Positions 1 to 5,792 of a stretch of 7,788 nucleotides of DNA are shown piece by piece. Position numbers and translations under genes: made by a program. The notes below the pieces were generated by a model. The model saw nothing but the letters and a program-made list of their open reading frames with translations, was not told the origin of the DNA and did not search any database. The stretch comes from Acidobacteriota bacterium (lineage in GTDB: Bacteria; Acidobacteriota; Blastocatellia; Pyrinomonadales; Pyrinomonadaceae): NCBI GenBank assembly GCA_023415725.1, contig JAEZJR010000117.1, positions 1-7,788 on the forward strand, in the 5' to 3' direction. Every line of letters begins with the position of its first letter. Within the stretch, counting starts at the first letter, position 1.

Positions 1-1
1 G

Positions 2-151
2 TGCGTCGGCGTGCTCGTGCACAGCTTTGTGGATTTCCCGCTGCGGACGGCTTCGAATGCGTTCTTCTTTCTTCTGGTGGCTGCGATGCTTGCCGTGCCC
101 ACTTTCGCCGGGCATCGCAGACGCCGATCGGTTAACGGATCCGCACGTTGA
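2..151 (+). CDS. O-antigen ligase/polymerase-like protein, C-terminal fragment (5' end outside window)
   Basis: Frame 2 is open from the window edge to TGA at 149-151 and gives 49 residues. The fragment starts CVGVLVHSFVDFPLRTASNA, continues through a hydrophobic stretch (FFFLLVAAMLAVPTFAG) and ends in a basic tail (HRRRRSVNGSAR). The motif HSxVDFPLR followed by a small-residue/Asn segment and a last membrane helix is, from memory, typical of the C-terminus of O-antigen ligase/polymerase (Wzy/WaaL-like) membrane proteins, which join or polymerise surface glycans in the inner membrane. The last 20 bp overlap the 3' end of the convergent TPR gene. The family assignment rests on this short tail alone, so another polytopic membrane protein is possible. 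That it is coding is better supported, by the clean membrane-segment pattern and the arginine-rich cytoplasmic end. Confidence 0.6.
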   Translation, partial: CVGVLVHSFVDFPLRTASNAFFFLLVAAMLAVPTFAGHRRRRSVNGSAR

Positions 152-3100
152 TGGTCTTGCGCCCGCACGGGGCCGCGAACGTCACCTGATACATACCCGG
201 TTTCCCGGTCGCGGAGCTCACCAGATAAACGATGCGGTCGTCGATACCCGCGATCCGGGGCTCGCGCCGCACCGCGATCTCGTCGCTGTTCGGCGTGCCT
301 TTGATCGACGCGATATCCACGCCTTCATCCACCGAAACCAGCACCGCCACAGTGCCGTCCTCGCCGTTGACGGCTATATCGTCCTGGCTGACGCCTATGG
401 TGCAGCGCTTCGTCGTGTCGGTTACCGCCACGCGGTCCGAAGCGGACGTATCTTTTGCGGCTCCCGGGACCGTGATCACGACCGGCTCGAATAGCGGCCT
501 CATCGGGTCCGGTTTAGCCGTGCGGCGAGCGGTTTGGCTTGTCGTTTCAGTGGGTGACGCAGGGGTCGATTTCGGGTTGGATCTGGGGGGCGGGATCGTG
601 AGGTCCGTTTTCACGACTTCGAAGCGTTTAGGCCTCTCAACTTCACTGCCTGCGTTGGTCGCGACAGGCTTTGGATCCTCCGCAACCGGTTCCGCACGTA
701 CCTGTTTCACCTCGCTGTTCTCGACGATGCGATCGCGTTTGGCGGGAGTTTTCGGTGAGGGTTCCTGTTTTTCAGTTTCGTTAGGAACCGGCTTGATTTC
801 CTTCGGGGTGTCGATCGGGGTTTCCTTCGGAACCTCGGAAACTTCCGCAACAGGCTTATCGTTGACCTCGACCGGAACGTCCTTCTTCACCTCGGCGGGA
901 GCCTCTTTTTTCTCCTCTACGGGTTTCGCCTCCACCGGAGTGTCGGGCGGAGTTTCCTTCTTCTCCTTAACCTTCGGGGGCTCCTGAGACGGTTTTTCGG
1001 TATTTTCGCCGGCCGACTCCTTCTTCAAATCAGCGGCCGGGACCGGCTCGGGCTCCTTCCTCTCTTCAGCCGGCTTCGATTCCACCGGGACATCCTTTTT
1101 CTCTTCCGTCGGCTTCACGTCGGAGGGGATCGTTTCCGGCTGCTTCGGTTCCGTTATCGGATCGCTCGCGGGCTTCTTGTCCTCGACCACCGGCTCGGCC
1201 TTTTTCTCTTCGACGGGCTTCGGTTCTTCCGGCTTTGGTTCGACCGGCTTCGCGTCGACATTCTGTGTGGCCGGTTCAGCCTTCGCCTCCAACGGTGTCG
1301 TCACAACGGGTTTCACATCGGCGACCGGAAGCCTTCGAGGCAGCTGCTTCGGTTCTACACCGCTGTCTCCCGCGGGGACCGGTTTTTCTATCACGGGGGA
1401 TGTTTCCGGTACAGGTTCCGGCTTGGTGTTCGCTATCGTCGAAGGATTTCCGATCGGGTTCGGGCCGATCGCTTCTTCCATCCCCTCGTCACTGCCCTTC
1501 ACTTTCTTATAAAGCGAGCTCACCTGCAGGTAGCGTACGAGGCTCGGCTTGTCGATCTTATAGCTTGCGATGTACGCGCGAAGGGCCTCATCGTCCTTTC
1601 CTTCAGCCTCGAGCGAGCGGCCGAGGTTCCATGTCGCCGAACGCCACCAGGCACTGTCCTTCGGCACCACGCTCAAGGCGCGGCGGAATCGCACCGTCGC
1701 TTCGGCCGCGTTGCCCGCGTGCAGCAGGGCGACGCCGGTCGATTCCTCTATCCGTCCGCGGAGGATCGCGGAAAGCGTCTGCTTCGGCACCTCCGGGATC
1801 AGTAGGAAATCTTCCCTCGAGAAGGCGCTCGTCCTCGCGTCGTATAGCTCCGAGGCCATGACGGCGGCACCGGGGGCCGGGACGTTGAGTGCATTATCGA
1901 CGGTCGCGATGGCGGATCTCGAGTATTCGAGAGCCTTGTCCGCGGCGAGCTGCTTGTCGTTCAGTTTTTGGGCGGCGTAGAGCCGCCGGTAGGTCGCCAT
2001 CTGGTCGCCGCCGGTCGCGAAACGCTCGGCTGCCGAAACGGCCTTGGTCTCGTCGGGCTTCTCGGATGAAAGGGCCTGGTCGAGTTCGAATAATGCTTTA
2101 AGCTGTTCCGCCGTTTCTGGCGAATCGGCCGCGGCGGGCGTGAAGATGCTCGCTCGCCGCTCGTAGGAAAGAAGCTCGGTGAAATTCGTGCCGGTGCGGT
2201 CGATCCTGCCGCCGAGCTTGGAGTGCAGCCCGTACGAGTCGATGCTGAAGCTCTTCCGCAGTTCCTCCGCCGCTTCTCGGTAGAAGCCCGAAGCCAGCCG
2301 GGCGGATGCGATCTCGTATTGCAGCGTGGGGAAGTTACCGTATTTCCGCGCCGAAACTAGTGCCTGTTCCGCGTCGACCGGTTTGCCCTGGGCCATCAGC
2401 CCGCGTGCGAGTGCGATGTGCGACCAGATGAAGCGTGGCTCCTTCGCGATGGCTTGCTGCGCGAGTTCGGCAGCCTTCGCTCCGTCGTTGTTCGCTGCGT
2501 ACCAGTAGGCCGCCCCCGCGAGCAGGAAGATGTTGCCGGGCGTGCGTTCGACAGCTTTCGCGAACTCCGCCTCCGCTTCGCTGCGTTTCCCCGCGTCGAA
2601 GAGCGACAGCACGTAACCGGTGCGTGCCATCGCGTCGTTCTCGTCCTTCGCGAGGATCTCCTGGTAGAGCATCGCCGCTTCGTCGGATCTGCCGAGGGCA
2701 CGCTTCATCTCCGCGAGCATCCGCTTGGATACGGGCGATGCAGCGTCCAGTTCAACAGCCTTTGCGAAAGCCTTCTCGGCTTCCTCGAGCTCGAAGTTGA
2801 GTCTCTGTGCCGTCCCGAGCACCATGTAGGCGGCGGGAGCCGATTCGTCCAGTTTGATCGCGGCCTCTGCGATCCGCTTCGCCTCGGTGCCATCCTCGAC
2901 GCTGAGGTAAAAATTCGCCAGGCCGGCAAGCCGCTTCGCGTCCGTCGAGACGTTCGCCTCGACCGCGCGGGCGATCTCGTAAGCTTCGAGGCGGCCGCCC
3001 TTCCAATAAAGATTCGATGGGATCTTTGCGATCACCTCAGCGAAGAGCCTGTCGGAGTAAGGTTTCGGGGCGTCGTCGACAGCGAGGCGGAAGAGCCCGA

Positions 3101-3464
3101 GGGCCTGCTCGCTGTTTCCAGCGGTCAACGCTTCGTCGGCCAAAGCGGCGCGTGCGCTCGCCAGCGATTCCTGGGCGCGCTGCTTGTTGGCAGATCTGGG
3201 GAAGTCGGCGATGAACTTGACCAGCAGTTCGGCCTTTTCGGACGGTGTGGCCGCGGCGATCGCTGCGTCGAATCTGGACTTCTCGTCGGCTGGTGCGGCG
3301 GCTTCGTTTTCCGCGGTGACCGCCTTCGGTTTAGCGGCGACCGTGCCGGCACCCGGCTTTTTCACTGGAGCCTTTTTTCGTGGTGCCTGGCCGTGGACGG
3401 AAACGCCCGCCGCCAGCGCCGCGCAAAACAAAAACACTCCTAACTGCCTGAAAAGAACTCTCAC
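132..3464 (-). CDS. Large exported TPR protein with Pro/Glu/Lys-rich linker and C-terminal two-cysteine beta domain
   Basis: This predicted exported protein has 1110 residues from the chosen start. Residues 1-27 form a signal peptide: basic start (VRVLFRQ), hydrophobic core (LGVFLFCAALAAG) and a likely signal peptidase I cut after GQA. A basic Lys/Pro/Ala segment follows. TPR-like helix pairs run at about 208-409 (for example around AAYMVLGTAQRLNFELEEAE) and again at about 574-636. Residues ~681-985 are low complexity, rich in Pro, Glu, Lys and Val with recurring KPVEEKK-like units. The last ~100 residues look beta-rich and hold Cys1021 and Cys1100, which could form a disulfide. TPRs mediate protein contacts and the linker could span the periplasm; the true role is unknown. 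I prefer GTG at 3464 because it gives a compact signal peptide with GGGGG six bases upstream. GTG at 3506 would add 14 residues. The 3' end overlaps the convergent ligase-like gene. Confidence 0.88.
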   Translation of the reverse strand: MRVLFRQLGVFLFCAALAAGVSVHGQAPRKKAPVKKPGAGTVAAKPKAVTAENEAAAPADEKSRFDAAIAAATPSEKAELLVKFIADFPRSANKQRAQESLASARAALADEALTAGNSEQALGLFRLAVDDAPKPYSDRLFAEVIAKIPSNLYWKGGRLEAYEIARAVEANVSTDAKRLAGLANFYLSVEDGTEAKRIAEAAIKLDESAPAAYMVLGTAQRLNFELEEAEKAFAKAVELDAASPVSKRMLAEMKRALGRSDEAAMLYQEILAKDENDAMARTGYVLSLFDAGKRSEAEAEFAKAVERTPGNIFLLAGAAYWYAANNDGAKAAELAQQAIAKEPRFIWSHIALARGLMAQGKPVDAEQALVSARKYGNFPTLQYEIASARLASGFYREAAEELRKSFSIDSYGLHSKLGGRIDRTGTNFTELLSYERRASIFTPAAADSPETAEQLKALFELDQALSSEKPDETKAVSAAERFATGGDQMATYRRLYAAQKLNDKQLAADKALEYSRSAIATVDNALNVPAPGAAVMASELYDARTSAFSREDFLLIPEVPKQTLSAILRGRIEESTGVALLHAGNAAEATVRFRRALSVVPKDSAWWRSATWNLGRSLEAEGKDDEALRAYIASYKIDKPSLVRYLQVSSLYKKVKGSDEGMEEAIGPNPIGNPSTIANTKPEPVPETSPVIEKPVPAGDSGVEPKQLPRRLPVADVKPVVTTPLEAKAEPATQNVDAKPVEPKPEEPKPVEEKKAEPVVEDKKPASDPITEPKQPETIPSDVKPTEEKKDVPVESKPAEERKEPEPVPAADLKKESAGENTEKPSQEPPKVKEKKETPPDTPVEAKPVEEKKEAPAEVKKDVPVEVNDKPVAEVSEVPKETPIDTPKEIKPVPNETEKQEPSPKTPAKRDRIVENSEVKQVRAEPVAEDPKPVATNAGSEVERPKRFEVVKTDLTIPPPRSNPKSTPASPTETTSQTARRTAKPDPMRPLFEPVVITVPGAAKDTSASDRVAVTDTTKRCTIGVSQDDIAVNGEDGTVAVLVSVDEGVDIASIKGTPNSDEIAVRREPRIAGIDDRIVYLVSSATGKPGMYQVTFAAPCGRKTINVRIR
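490..1424 (-). repeat. Low-complexity Pro/Glu/Lys/Val-rich coding tract inside the TPR gene
   Basis: On the coding strand this part of the TPR gene encodes degenerate repeats of KPVEEKK, KPTEEKK, KPAEERK and VKKDVPVE type. The strand is strongly purine-biased. Such tracts usually form extended, charged, disordered linkers, and their length often varies between strains. The reverse strand reads as long Ser/Thr/Gly/Phe-rich open frames, which are shadows of this bias. Boundaries are approximate; the densest part is about 760-1260. Confidence 0.75.
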
Positions 3465-3496
3465 AAAAAACCCCCGACTTTTTATTACTTGGTGAA

Positions 3497-3502
3497 ATGA
3501 TA
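3497..3502 (-). promoter_or_regulatory. Weak candidate -10 box for the TPR gene
   Basis: On the minus strand TATCAT lies 32 bases upstream of the preferred GTG at 3464, giving room for a leader of about 25 bases. No good -35 hexamer sits 16-18 bases upstream of it. If this box is used, the longer reading from GTG 3506 cannot be translated from this transcript, because 3506 would lie upstream of the transcription start. Confidence 0.22.
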
Positions 3503-3510
3503 ACACGTAA

Positions 3511-3539
3511 TTGCAATGCCTTTCGGCACATCTTATGCT
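3511..3539 (+). promoter_or_regulatory. Candidate sigma70-type promoter for the 171-aa gene
   Basis: TTGCAA (3511-3516) and TATGCT (3534-3539) are separated by exactly 17 bases. Only nine bases separate the -10 box from the ATG at 3549, so transcription would start within a few bases of the start codon. That predicts a leaderless or nearly leaderless mRNA, which agrees with the lack of any Shine-Dalgarno sequence there. Confidence 0.45.
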
Positions 3540-3558
3540 CAGTCACGTATGACTGAGC
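3537..3558. promoter_or_regulatory. Inverted repeat over the -10 box and start codon (candidate operator)
   Basis: The arms GCTCAGTCA (3537-3545) and TGACTGAGC (3550-3558) are perfect reverse complements separated by CGTA. The left arm overlaps the end of the candidate -10 box and the right arm starts inside the ATG (3549-3551) of the 171-aa gene. If the promoter at 3511-3539 is used, the left arm is not transcribed, which favours a protein-binding operator over an RNA hairpin. A transcript starting further upstream could instead fold the start codon into a hairpin. Confidence 0.45.
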
Positions 3559-4064
3559 TGGACCAAATGTGGTCGCAAATGCTCGACGAGGCGATCGCCG
3601 CCGCCCGCTCGACAGGGCGCGAGGGGCTGGCGGACTACCTCGACCTCAGATCCCGCAACGACGCACTCCGCTCGGCTGGCGTTCGCTGGCTGTTCGGGTC
3701 CGTGATCGAGATCGCGGGCGAGGCGAACAGGCAGTTCCCGGCCCTCGAGATCGAACGCGAGGACCCGCACAATTTCCCCCACCGCGGGGCGAACATCGCC
3801 GGTGCCCTGCTCCGTGTGCGTCACGGCGTGAGATGCCTCACGGTCGAAGCCGGTTGGACGCGCACCCCCGCAGACGGTTTCATGCGCGGCGGAGCGCTGG
3901 CGATCGCCAGGATCTCGCATTTCGGAATGCCGAAGATGAACATGGATCTGCTTTTGAAACCGTCAGAGGACGTTCCCGGCTGGGTCGCCACGATACCGGA
4001 CGGCCGCACCGCCCCGGTCGACGAAATATTCTTACGGCACCATATTACCGTGCTGGTCGGCTAG
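3549..4064 (+). CDS. Uncharacterised 171-aa protein
   Basis: I do not recognise this family. The 171-residue protein begins MTELDQMWSQMLDEAIAAAR. Its first ~80 residues look helical and charged. A Gly/Arg-rich middle follows (NFPHRGANIAGALLRVRHGV) with one cysteine, then a beta-like C-terminal part. There is no signal peptide or membrane segment, so a soluble cytoplasmic protein is likely. I chose ATG 3549 because a well-spaced promoter ends nine bases upstream; the in-frame ATG at 3516 would lie inside that promoter and also lacks a Shine-Dalgarno site. The gene is divergent from the TPR gene and 98 bp upstream of the zinc-ribbon gene on the same strand, which has its own candidate promoter. 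Coding is supported by GC-rich third positions and length; function is unknown. Confidence 0.75.
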   Translation: MTELDQMWSQMLDEAIAAARSTGREGLADYLDLRSRNDALRSAGVRWLFGSVIEIAGEANRQFPALEIEREDPHNFPHRGANIAGALLRVRHGVRCLTVEAGWTRTPADGFMRGGALAIARISHFGMPKMNMDLLLKPSEDVPGWVATIPDGRTAPVDEIFLRHHITVLVG

Positions 4065-4079
4065 GAACCGTACAGTTCC
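4064..4079. promoter_or_regulatory. 16-bp near-palindrome just after the 171-aa gene
   Basis: GGAAC and GTTCC arms flank a central GTAC, with a single C/A mismatch pair between arm and centre. The element begins on the last base of the stop codon. It has no following T tract, so it does not look like an intrinsic terminator. It lies ten bases upstream of the candidate promoter of the zinc-ribbon gene and could be an operator or simply chance. Confidence 0.2.
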
Positions 4080-4088
4080 GGACCGTCG

Positions 4089-4117
4089 TTGTAAATGCTC
4101 CCACCGTGCGGTAAACT
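4089..4117 (+). promoter_or_regulatory. Candidate promoter of the zinc-ribbon gene
   Basis: TTGTAA (4089-4094) and TAAACT (4112-4117) are 17 bases apart and each matches four of six sigma70 consensus positions. Transcription would start near 4124, leaving a leader of about 39 bases that contains the CAGGAG Shine-Dalgarno sequence (4145-4150). That site is 12 bases from the GTG start, longer than usual. Confidence 0.35.
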
Positions 4118-4162
4118 GAATATTTGACCCAGCCCTTTGATCGACAGGAGTATTGACCACAA

Positions 4163-4897
4163 GTGAAAGAGGAATTAGCGAAATTAGTAGATCTACAGAT
4201 AACGGACACCAGGATCCGACAATTAAAAAAAGCCATCAATTCGGCAGACGAGAGGCGTGCAGGTATCGAACAGGAGTTTGAACAGCACGCCTCTTCTATT
4301 CGAGAGGTGCAGAAGCGCCGCGACGACCTCGTCGCCGAGCGGGCGGCGAACGAAAACCAGATCGCCGAGAACAAGTCATATCTCGAACGCGCGGACCGCA
4401 ACCTGAAGCACGCCCAGAACCAGAAGGAATACGAAACCGCCATGCGCGAGATCGACGCCCTGCAGAAGCAGGTCGGCACGCTCGAGACGAAGGTGGTGGA
4501 ATTGATGGGATCGGTCGACGAGGTCGAGAAGGAGCTTGAATCCCGAGCGGAGGAGATCAACACCCTCGACGCAAAGCGCGACGAAGCACTTTCGGCGTTC
4601 GATTCGGAGGTGGCGGCAAACCAGGCGGAACTGGAGAAGGTCTCCGCAAAGCGGGACGAGGTCTTCACCACGCTGCCTGCGCAGCTTGCGTCGGTTTACG
4701 ACCGTATGGCCCAGCGCAGCCGCGACGGGATCGCCGTGGCCGAAGTTGTGAACGGTTCATGCTCCGCGTGCAACATGTCACTGCGGCCGCAAATGAACGT
4801 CGAGGTGAAACGCGGCGACAAGATCATCACCTGCGAAAACTGCGCCCGCATCCTCTACATCCCGACTCCCAAAGAAGCCGAAGCCTCGGCCTCGTAG
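4163..4897 (+). CDS. Coiled-coil C4 zinc-ribbon protein (COG1579/DUF164, CT398/HP0958-like)
   Basis: The 244-residue protein has the two-part layout of the COG1579 family. Residues ~5-180 form a long charged coiled-coil hairpin, including the family-like segment LKHAQNQKEYETAMREIDAL. A C-terminal zinc ribbon has Cys200/Cys203 and Cys224/Cys227, a CxxC-x20-CxxC pattern with all four ligands present. Studied relatives are the Helicobacter HP0958/FlgZ protein, which binds RpoN and flagellin mRNA, and chlamydial CT398/CdsZ, linked to secretion and RpoN. In most bacteria the role is unsettled; nucleic-acid or protein bridging in the cytoplasm is a reasonable inference. The start is GTG with CAGGAG 12 bases upstream; no better in-frame start is visible. 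An intrinsic terminator follows 29 bases after the stop, so the gene probably ends its transcript. Confidence 0.9.
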   Translation: MKEELAKLVDLQITDTRIRQLKKAINSADERRAGIEQEFEQHASSIREVQKRRDDLVAERAANENQIAENKSYLERADRNLKHAQNQKEYETAMREIDALQKQVGTLETKVVELMGSVDEVEKELESRAEEINTLDAKRDEALSAFDSEVAANQAELEKVSAKRDEVFTTLPAQLASVYDRMAQRSRDGIAVAEVVNGSCSACNMSLRPQMNVEVKRGDKIITCENCARILYIPTPKEAEASAS

Positions 4898-4926
4898 GCG
4901 TAACAGAGAGAAATATCATTTAAGAT

Positions 4927-4957
4927 ACCACCCGCAAACACGGGTGGTTTTTCTTTT
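4927..4957 (+). terminator. Intrinsic terminator after the zinc-ribbon gene
   Basis: An 8-bp perfect stem, ACCACCCG (4927-4934) with CGGGTGGT (4941-4948), encloses the loop CAAACA. It runs directly into a T-rich tail (4948-4957, broken by one C). This is a textbook Rho-independent terminator 29 bases after the stop codon. Confidence 0.88.
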
Positions 4958-5108
4958 CCGTGTATTCCGTGGTTCCGTTTTCTTTCATCTTCTTCCGTTC
5001 CGCTCTTCTTGTTCTGTGTTCCAATTCTTTAACCACAGAACAAGAAGAACTAAAACCGAAATACACAGAAAAGAAGGCAGAGAAACCACAGGAACGCACG
5101 GAAAAGAA
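4951..5108. repeat. Long imperfect inverted repeat, CACAGA-rich intergenic element
   Basis: This is the main content of the 327-bp gene-less stretch 4898-5224. The outer arms are perfect over 12 bp (4951-4962 against 5097-5108). The inner arms are perfect over 15 bp (5004-5018 against 5034-5048) around a 15-base loop. The DNA between them is pyrimidine-rich on the left and purine-rich on the right and pairs only in part, for example GTGGTT against AACCAC. The right half repeats ACCACAG (5033-5039 and 5085-5091) and ACACAGAA. The low GC contrasts with the flanking genes. CACAGA-rich intergenic repeats of this style are familiar from many environmental bacterial genomes; whether this copy is a mobile miniature element is inference. 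I see no open frame or target-site duplication. Confidence 0.6.
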
Positions 5109-5154
5109 CGAAAATTGAAGATTCTAAAAATCCTACCAATGGCTCCTCTGCCTG

Positions 5155-5163
5155 TGAGATAAT
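5155..5163 (+). promoter_or_regulatory. Candidate extended -10 promoter of the secreted-protein gene
   Basis: TGAGATAAT fits an extended -10 element (TG, one base, then GATAAT). No convincing -35 hexamer is seen 16-18 bases upstream. Transcription would start near 5170, leaving a leader of about 55 bases. That leader holds the 9-bp direct repeat CGATTCCCC (5182-5190 and 5196-5204). Confidence 0.3.
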
Positions 5164-5224
5164 GGGTTCAGCGTCACCTCACGATTCCCCCGACGCGATT
5201 CCCCTTTTCTGTTTCCCAACCCGT

Positions 5225-5782
5225 ATGAAATACCTCTCGCTCCTTTTCGTTCTGCCGCTTTTCGTATTCGCCGCCCAGGCACAGACCAAATCGAACGACG
5301 CGATCCAGCAGCAGTTGAAGTCGCTCGGGTCCGGCCAGATCTCCGTAAATTTCGACCAGAATTCCAAGGTCACCACGATCAAGGCCGTGGCGGATAACTT
5401 CGCCGACAGCGAAGCCAAACGCGCCGGAGTGAAGGCGATGAACTTCGCCGTCGGCGTGATCTACCCTGGCGGCGGGCTCGATCGATCGCCCGATCAATAC
5501 ATGCTTTCGTTCTGGGTGCTTTCCGGCAAGCCGCGGTTCGGCGAGGACCACTCGTTCAACGTGTTCCTCGGCGACGAAACGCTGCAGCTCGGCGATGCCC
5601 GCTACACCGCGCGGGCTCGTGACGGAATGGAATATCTGAACTTCAACCTCACCAGAGATCAGCTCAAACGCCTCGCAGCGGAATCCAAGGTCTACTTCCA
5701 GCTAGGCGGGAAGACCTTCAACTTCACGCCCTCGCAGCTGAAACTCTTCGCGGATCTCTACCTGGCCACCGAGGCGAAGTGA
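5225..5782 (+). CDS. Small secreted protein of unknown family, 185 aa
   Basis: The protein starts MKYLSLLFVLPLFVFAAQAQ, a classic Sec signal peptide with likely cleavage after AQA, so the mature form of about 165 residues should be periplasmic or outside the cell. I chose ATG 5225 because it begins exactly at this signal; the in-frame ATG at 5162 would put 21 polar residues in front of it and overlaps a candidate -10 box. No Shine-Dalgarno sequence is visible at 5225. The mature part alternates beta-like stretches (GQISVNFDQNSKVTTIKAVA, MLSFWVLSGKPRF, SFNVFLGDETLQLG) and ends with an amphipathic helix (PSQLKLFADLYLATEAK). It has no cysteine and no membrane helix after the signal. I do not recognise a domain. 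It converges on polA with no gap between the two stop codons. Confidence 0.82.
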   Translation: MKYLSLLFVLPLFVFAAQAQTKSNDAIQQQLKSLGSGQISVNFDQNSKVTTIKAVADNFADSEAKRAGVKAMNFAVGVIYPGGGLDRSPDQYMLSFWVLSGKPRFGEDHSFNVFLGDETLQLGDARYTARARDGMEYLNFNLTRDQLKRLAAESKVYFQLGGKTFNFTPSQLKLFADLYLATEAK

Positions 5783-5792
5783 TCACTTCGCC
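5773..5792. terminator. Perfect 20-bp palindrome at the convergent stop codons (possible bidirectional terminator hairpin)
   Basis: GGCGAAGTGA (5773-5782) is followed at once by its exact reverse complement (5783-5792). The centre of symmetry is the junction between the two TGA stop codons. Each transcript could fold an 8-bp stem with a GATC loop at its end. Neither strand has a T tract after the hairpin, so classical intrinsic termination is not assured. The symmetry also makes both proteins end in Ala-Lys. Confidence 0.5.

Noticed and set aside
232..987. Plus-strand open frame of 251 codons, Ser/Thr/Gly/Phe-rich
   Set aside because: It is the mirror of the Pro/Glu/Lys-rich tract of the TPR gene; its odd composition and lack of domains follow from that bias. 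The frames at 1177-1512 and 1235-1861 are the same kind of shadow.
3423..3426. Possible lipobox cysteine (Cys14, LFC) in the TPR protein signal peptide
   Set aside because: Phe at -1 does not fit the lipobox, and a normal signal peptidase I site (GQA) follows the hydrophobic core.
2418..3443. Plus-strand open frame of 341 codons opposite the TPR gene
   Set aside because: It lies antisense to the clearly coding signal peptide and TPR region, has no recognisable domain, and its composition is typical of GC-rich antisense reading.
3516..3548. Earlier ATG for the 171-aa gene, adding 11 residues
   Set aside because: It would place the -10 box inside the coding region and has no Shine-Dalgarno site; the start at 3549 fits the promoter geometry better.
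4898..5224. Possible structured RNA gene (such as RNase P RNA) in the gap after the zinc-ribbon gene
   Set aside because: The gap is low in GC and dominated by the CACAGA-type inverted repeat; I see no conserved core of a known RNA.
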